A DNA stretch of 64,000 bases, taken from assembly GCF_020520425.1 (NCBI RefSeq), contig NC_079489.1, forward strand, positions 16,578,001 to 16,642,000, written 5' to 3'. Source of the DNA: Spinacia oleracea (Eukaryota; Streptophyta; Magnoliopsida; Caryophyllales; Amaranthaceae). Position numbers and translations under genes: made by a program. The notes under the pieces are model-generated. The model was not told where the DNA came from, ran no database searches, and worked only from the letters and a program-made list of their open reading frames with translations. Below, in pieces: positions 59,384 through 64,000 of this stretch (position 1 is its first letter; each line of letters opens with the position of its first letter).

Positions 59384-61618
59384 CTAGTTTGGGGATGTCT
59401 CCAGGCGAATCGGTGTTAGATAGGTGAATATTTGACGCTGGGCTAGGGGGGATTCCAGTACCGGCCCTGAATCTGAAGACCCACTACCTCCTCCCTTGAA
59501 ATGTACATTGCTGTAAGGCGTTCGTGGTGCCCCATGTCTTGACCTAGTGTTTCGAACCGTAAGGGCATTATTGGTACCCCTCTTGGCAGTGGTGGAAGTG
59601 GTTGCCTTTGTAAAATCGGGCCGTGAGTTGCTGGTGAGAATTTCCAATTTTTCTGATTGTATAAGTGTCGAGGACCCACCTCTATCGTTGATTTGGGGCC
59701 GAAGTTCCCGTTGAAAGACTGGGGTTGATGGTGCGCATGGTATGGTCGTGCTTGATAATTGAGAGTATTCAATTTGGTCAGGCTGCCCTTTAGCTCTTCC
59801 ATTGAAGCCGTCTTCATCTCCCTGGTCTTGTATGTCATGATCGGAGATGTTGGAAACAAATTCATAGTTTTTGGAGGTTTCATTCCCCATGGATCTTCCG
59901 GCAAGATTGGCGAGACATTGACCGGAATCCGTGAGAGATCCTTCCTCTTCCGAAGTTCTACTAGTCTTCTTTGATAAGTTATTGGTGGTGGTGAGTTGAG
60001 AATTTCCGGTATCTCTTTCTGAAACTCTGGTTCCATGGGAAAGAGAGAGAGAAAAAGGTTGAGGAAGTGAAGAAGATGAGTGGTTAGAAGAGTTGGGAAC
60101 AGTAGAAAATGAAGTAGAGGAGAGAGACTGAGGAAGTTGTTGGTTTGCAGTGGTATTTAAAACCAAGGCGGAAAAGGTAGTCGAAGGGTTTAAAAGGTGT
60201 TCCACCAATGGAGAAGAACCCAATTGAGTTGAACTCTGCGCCACGTGTTGGTGAAGTTCTTCAGCTCCCTCTCCGCAGTTCTTAGTTAAGTTATCTTCTA
60301 AATCTTTCTCATTATTATTCTGTAAATTAAAAAGATTTGTTTTGCTGCTATCCTTGGATTGGCTAAAAAGATTTATTGAATTGCCTTTCCCAGGCAAAGA
60401 AGAAGAAGAGTTATTTGCTCCAGCATTTAAAACTGTAGATTTATGTTTTTCATATTCATTAATTCTCGAATTACTGACCCTATTTCTAGAACTCTCAAAT
60501 CTGTTTTTATTGTTGCTTTTCTTATTTGTAACAAGGGTCCAAGGCCCATAATTCTGATGCTCTAGACCTAATCCCTTATCCTCACTTCCCAAAACCGTAT
60601 CATTGTTTTGGATTATATTATTAGATAAACCTAGATTAGCCCGATTTTCTAGGTTATGAGTGGTACTAGTAATATTGTTATTGATATGATCATTATTGGT
60701 ATCCTTCTCACCCGTAGTGTGCTTATTCGGACAATTAAAGTGCGTATGACCTATAATACCGCAATGAAAACAAAGCGTAGCAATATTCTCGTACAAAACA
60801 TTCTGCCAATCCCCTCCTACCCAAACCTTAGATACTAAAGGTTGTTGAAGATCAATCTCAATACATACTCGGGCATATCTGGCCCGTGTTAACTTATCGG
60901 TCGCGTAATCTACCTTTATCGGTTTTCCTGCTATCTTAGCAATACTAAATAGCGCATCTTTATCATAATATTCAACTGGTAATTCCGCAAATCTAACCCA
61001 AACCGTCATTTTATCAAAATCATTAATAGAGGGTCTAAAATTTGGCTTCCAAGTAGTAATCATAATGTAATGATCTAGGATAAACCATGGTCCCCCAAAG
61101 AGAGCTCGTTCGTAATCCTCCTCCATAGAAAATCTATAGAAGAAAATTCCTTTACCTACATCAATAGTTTCTAAGGATCCTTTGATTCTCCACATAGATC
61201 TAACTCGAGCATCCATAAAGGCTAGCTTAGGATTAAGGCCTAAACATTTGCCCATTAGCGTGAGCTTCCATGGTGATCTCAACCTATTTAAAGTATTCTT
61301 ATCAAATTGAACCACGAATTCACCTCGAGGAGCCATGGTTTCCTCTTCTTCATTCCAATCCTTTGAAGAAACTACAATTTTTTTCGCTTCCTCAAACCAT
61401 TGTGTTGATTTAGAAACAACTTCTCTAAAAGATATTGAACTTACCTTGCTTGACAGACGAGAAATAGGACTTTCTTCTGAGATTCCACGATTCTCTTTGA
61501 CAAATTGTGTTGTAGAGTTGCCTTGTTTATTTGTAATTCTCTCATCATCATCATCCTGCATCTCTACATCTTTTGGTATAGGAGGGGGGGGGGGGGGGGG
61601 AGGCGATTCCTCCTCCAT
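59384..61618 (-). CDS. LINE ORF1 protein, DUF4283 and CCHC zinc knuckle, 744 aa
   Basis: The protein is the nucleic-acid-binding ORF1 of a plant L1 LINE, which coats the RNA for target-primed reverse transcription. It starts MEEES followed by a polyproline run (encoded by a G/C homopolymer at about 61584-61600 that is prone to length change). A DUF4283 domain follows (about residues 95-235: GPWFILDHYIMITTW, VWVRFAELPVEYYD) and a CCHC knuckle (CFHCGIIGHTHFNC, about residue 285). The last 400 residues are Ser/Asn/Thr-rich and unstructured. The frame is intact, unlike ORF2. Confidence 0.9.
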   Translation of the reverse strand: MEEESPPPPPPPPIPKDVEMQDDDDERITNKQGNSTTQFVKENRGISEESPISRLSSKVSSISFREVVSKSTQWFEEAKKIVVSSKDWNEEEETMAPRGEFVVQFDKNTLNRLRSPWKLTLMGKCLGLNPKLAFMDARVRSMWRIKGSLETIDVGKGIFFYRFSMEEDYERALFGGPWFILDHYIMITTWKPNFRPSINDFDKMTVWVRFAELPVEYYDKDALFSIAKIAGKPIKVDYATDKLTRARYARVCIEIDLQQPLVSKVWVGGDWQNVLYENIATLCFHCGIIGHTHFNCPNKHTTGEKDTNNDHINNNITSTTHNLENRANLGLSNNIIQNNDTVLGSEDKGLGLEHQNYGPWTLVTNKKSNNKNRFESSRNRVSNSRINEYEKHKSTVLNAGANNSSSSLPGKGNSINLFSQSKDSSKTNLFNLQNNNEKDLEDNLTKNCGEGAEELHQHVAQSSTQLGSSPLVEHLLNPSTTFSALVLNTTANQQLPQSLSSTSFSTVPNSSNHSSSSLPQPFSLSLSHGTRVSERDTGNSQLTTTNNLSKKTSRTSEEEGSLTDSGQCLANLAGRSMGNETSKNYEFVSNISDHDIQDQGDEDGFNGRAKGQPDQIEYSQLSSTTIPCAPSTPVFQRELRPQINDRGGSSTLIQSEKLEILTSNSRPDFTKATTSTTAKRGTNNALTVRNTRSRHGAPRTPYSNVHFKGGGSGSSDSGPVLESPLAQRQIFTYLTPIRLETSPN

Positions 61619-61932
61619 TCCAACTAGGGTTGAAGATACTCAAAGTGGACTTTGCTACTTTTCTCTCAAGACCTTTCTCTCACTAAAAAGTGCTACTTTT
61701 AGAATTGGGATCCACTGAAGCTAAAAAGTTTAAATAAAAAGGAATCATGGGTGACATTAAAGGTGATCTTTTTTATAAGGTCGCCTTATATAAAAGTTTG
61801 TAAATAAATTTGTACACCTTTAGTATACCAGACCTTTTGAAATTATTGTGAAACACGGAGTATTCGGTGTAAGGTTAATTTGGAAGAGATTTTACTACCG
61901 AGTAACAATTTCATTTTCAGAATTTTTATTTA

Positions 61933-62326
61933 GGTTAAATTATTTTTTACCACCTAAAAAATAGATAAATTGTGTTTTACCACCTAAAAAATAAAAATTG
62001 TTTTTTACCATCTAAAAATAAAATAAAAATTGGCTTTTACCACCTCTTAACTAAAAAAATGAATGAAAACATTATGTAAATTAATGGGGAGTAAGGAAAA
62101 ATGATAGCTTATATACATGAAAATTGAAAATCGTGGGAGAAGAGCGGGAAATGAAAAATATAGTCGTTGAAATGGGTCCGCATAACGTTTTCGACCATCT
62201 TTCCGGTGAAAAGGTGGTAAAAAACAATTTTTATTTTATTTTTAGGTGCTAAAACACAATTTTTATTTTTTTAGGTGGTAAAAAACAATTTCTCAATTTT
62301 TTTAGGTGGTAAAAAACAATTTTTTC
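61933..62326. mobile_element. Fold-back MITE of the TTTTACCACC family (copy 2)
   Basis: The 9-bp TSD TTTTATTTA (61924-61932 and 62327-62335) flanks 394 bp. The ends are GGTTAAATTATTTTTTACCA and, inverted, GAAAAAATTGTTTTTTACCA. Four spaced ACCACCTAAAAA motifs on the left mirror TTTTTAGGTGGT motifs on the right, as in the copy at 2108-2643. Confidence 0.85.
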
Positions 62327-62784
62327 TTTTATTTATTTAATATTTTGAAAAAACACTGGAGTACTCCATATTATTTGTTACCTTTTACATTTTATTTGAT
62401 TTTCCTCCTAAAATAGGTAATTCTTCATATGTTTATTCTATTCCAATTTGATCTGATTCCATTCCCGTACGAGTTGATATTCACACCAAGACCAAGACTT
62501 CGGATATGATTTCTTTCCAAAAGAGTTTAGATTCAGTAATACCAAGAGTAAATAAGTGACTAGCAATTTATCCCAATCTCAATAAGCAATTTATCCCAAT
62601 CTCAATAAGCAATTATCCAAAAATTACCAACCACAATCCAATAATCCACATAAGTTATACATAGTACAATAGATAATTGGGTTTTTTCTACCATGTCGTA
62701 TTATAAATTAATTGTGTTTTTTCTGTATGATCAAATAAACTACTATATAAATTACGAATAGGAGCTAAACGCACGTAATAGCTA
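62327..62784. other. Spacer with a short tandem duplication
   Basis: CAATTTATCCCAATCTCAATA is repeated twice at 62565-62610. No gene was seen. Confidence 0.5.
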
Positions 62785-63037
62785 CTATCTCTGTTTCAGA
62801 AAGTTGTTTCCGCTTTGGAAAATGTGTCCAAAGTATGAAAACTCTGACCGTAAATTCCCACTATTATATACATCAAAATGCTACATGTAAGATCTTGTTA
62901 GATTGGTCTCGTTATTCATATTCAGAATATCAACTTTTTATAATTTTTTCACATATGAAATTAGATATATTAGTAGTTAAATATTGCATTGGAGTCCGTG
63001 CAAACAATAACTGTAAAGAACTTTATGAAACGGAAGG
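62785..63037. mobile_element. Stowaway-like MITE (CTACCTCTGTTTC family), copy 2
   Basis: TA|CTATCTCTGTTTCAGAAAG at the left and CTTTATGAAACGGAAGG|TA at the right. It is the reverse-oriented relative of 51546-51798, with shared internal phrases such as GAGACCAATCTAACA read on the minus strand. Confidence 0.85.
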
Positions 63038-63104
63038 TAATAATTAGTAATATTATGTTGATGGAGAAAGAACAAAATACACTACGAATATACTATAAGT
63101 GATA

Positions 63105-63226
63105 TCAATGATGTCTTGGCCTAGTGGTTAAGACTGAGGGCTGTGTACAATAGGTCTCAGGTTCGAATCCCCCGCCCCCATTTATAATTTATATTGCCCT
63201 CGTGGCTCATTCGCACCAAAAAAAAA
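63105..63226 (+). mobile_element. Short tRNA-derived SINE with perfect TSD
   Basis: The head reads GATGTCTTGGCCTAGTGGTT (box A) and GGTTCGAATCC (box B) about 40 nt later. The body ends CTCATTCGCACC followed by a short A run. A 15-bp duplication ATACTATAAGTGATA (63090-63104 and 63227-63241) flanks it without mismatch, so the insertion is recent. At about 122 bp it is at the short end for plant SINEs. Confidence 0.9.
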
Positions 63227-63241
63227 ATACTATAAGTGATA

Positions 63242-64000
63242 GTATCTTGTAAGTAAAACGGTAAAAGTAGTAGTTTATACGTACTCCTTTACACTCCAAC
63301 AATCATAGATTCATAGTAACACTATTGTAGACATTAGACATACACAAATATTTCGTACAATAATATCCATGTGAATAATAAATTCATTCTTATCCAACAA
63401 TCCTAACATAAAATTCAATTAATTTGAAATAGATAAAACTACTCGGTATCCACAAATTTTATAGAATTTTCAGTCCTAAATGAATTAAAGTAACATTAAA
63501 CGTACTGAGTATGTAGAATTGTAGAGTGCATAATTGTATATTGATAATATGAATGCTAATTTCTTTTTCAACAAGAAAATCAAATATTTTGTTAATTGAC
63601 GAAATTATTACGGAGTACTAAATTAAAAAGATCCACCTCCCTTAATTGTAATCCATACATTAGTCAATATTCTAACTCTATCCACGGTAAATGTATTTAA
63701 TTGAGGTAAAATTTCACTAATTACAAAAAACTTTCCCTAATTCAATTCGATCTTTCTTAATTTTCGTTAACTTTTCCGTGGTAGTAATTAATCCTCATCG
63801 GATTAACGCAGAAAGGTGGTCCCCACTTTCTAACTTTCGTAAGATCCAAGTTTAAAAAACTACTCCTAATAAAATTAGAATTATTATATCCCAACCTCAT
63901 CTTACCCACTAATTTCTCCTATTTATACCCACAATTCTCACTAACCTTCCACAAATCAAAATTCAATTTTCTCCTTATAATATTTCGCTCTTTATATAGT
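63242..64000. other. Spacer, possibly the promoter of a downstream plus-strand gene
   Basis: No gene was seen. The last 100 bp contain a TATA-like CTATTTATACCC (about 63919) followed by a CT-rich, A-rich stretch resembling a 5' leader. This is only a guess, as the window ends. Confidence 0.25.

Larger units (their letters stand above)
54554..61698 (-). mobile_element. Full-length L1 LINE with 15-bp TSD
   Basis: The duplication TTAGAATTGGGATCC (54539-54553 and 61699-61713) brackets 7145 bp. On the minus strand the element has an ~80-nt leader, ORF1 (61618-59384), a 65-nt gap, ORF2 (59318 to 54875), and a 3' end GGCTTGAGTTAAAAAA with a very short A tail. ORF1 is intact and ORF2 has few lesions, so the insertion is fairly recent although it is now unable to move by itself. 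Confidence 0.95.
54061..61803. mobile_element. Small non-autonomous Mutator-like element split by a LINE
   Basis: The 9-bp TSD ATAAATTTG (54052-54060 and 61804-61812) brackets ends GGAAACTTTTGTGTAAGACC and, inverted, TTACAAACTTTTATATAAGG. These are close to the right end of the 11.5-kb MULE (TTACAAACTTTTGTATAAGG). Without the LINE and its duplicated target the element is about 580 bp, with AACTAAAACT-type motifs and an AGGAAAGACC block as in the large element. It probably depends on that family's transposase. Confidence 0.85.
53213..61841 (+). repeat. Approx. 300-bp palindrome-ended repeat, copy D, split by two insertions
   Basis: The three pieces 53213-53435, 53998-54060 and 61813-61841 together match copies A and C. 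The start is ATAAATTCTTATTTAAAGGTG with CGGAGTAAAAATTAAC. The middle is CAAAAGTTATCTCGAAGTAT. The end is TACACCTTTAGTATACCAGA and CCTTTTGAAA. The gaps are the fold-back MITE (53445-53988) and the Mutator-like element (54061-61803), each with its own TSD. Confidence 0.8.

Overview
This is a plant nuclear window, almost certainly from a eudicot. It is AT-rich, its genes have spliced introns with GT-AG borders, and it carries Stowaway MITEs, L1-type LINEs, Helitrons, hAT and Mutator-like elements. The repeat style would fit Caryophyllales/Amaranthaceae, but that is a weak inference. Only one ordinary, apparently intact host gene is visible: a CRM-domain RNA-binding protein at 24.0-26.35 kb. An F-box gene (0.5-1.6 kb) has a one-base frameshift. 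A CER1/CER3-like wax-synthesis gene (3.0-10.9 kb) survives only as a broken 3' part. Most of the rest is transposon.

Layout. 0.5-2.6 kb: F-box gene with 5'UTR intron and promoter, then a long-inverted-repeat MITE. 3.0-10.9 kb: last five exons of a CER1/CER3-like gene; the intron before the third-last exon holds a very young LTR retrotransposon (3704-9514, LTRs differing at 2 of 811 sites, 5-bp TSD) that has no recognisable coding capacity. 11.18-22.69 kb: an 11.5-kb Mutator-like element (9-bp TSD) with two convergent, fully spliceable genes. One is a 912-aa FAR1/MULE transposase with DDE and SWIM motifs. The other is an 890-aa protein with a Ulp1/C48 SUMO-protease domain. Its introns and spacers are packed with the short motif TTAACTAATT. 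24-26.4 kb: CRM gene. 26.8-30.8 kb: a Helitron carrying fragments of at least three host genes (uridine kinase/UPRT, a group-C-like bZIP, and one unrecognised). 31-34.8 kb: a small Helitron, three copies of an undescribed ~300-bp repeat with palindromic ends, a Stowaway and a cluster of inverted repeats. 35.2-38.2 kb: a ~3-kb probable solo LTR. 40-42.2 kb: decayed LINE. 43-49.9 kb: two copies of an unclassified poly(A)-tailed family, with a hAT MITE interrupted by a truncated LINE between them. 51.5-63.2 kb: MITEs, a hAT element carrying a tRNA-like unit, a nest of insertions ending in a full-length L1 LINE with ORF1 and ORF2, and a SINE.

How it works together. The window is mainly a record of successive insertions. 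Target-site duplications let the order be read in several places, most clearly at 53.2-61.8 kb, where a LINE sits in a Mutator-like element, which sits in a ~300-bp repeat that also holds a fold-back MITE. The autonomous MULE at 11.2 kb and the small derivative at 54.1 kb share terminal motifs and 9-bp TSDs, so the large element is a plausible source of transposase for the small one. Coordinates of exons and element ends were read by eye from splice and TSD signals; no database search was possible.
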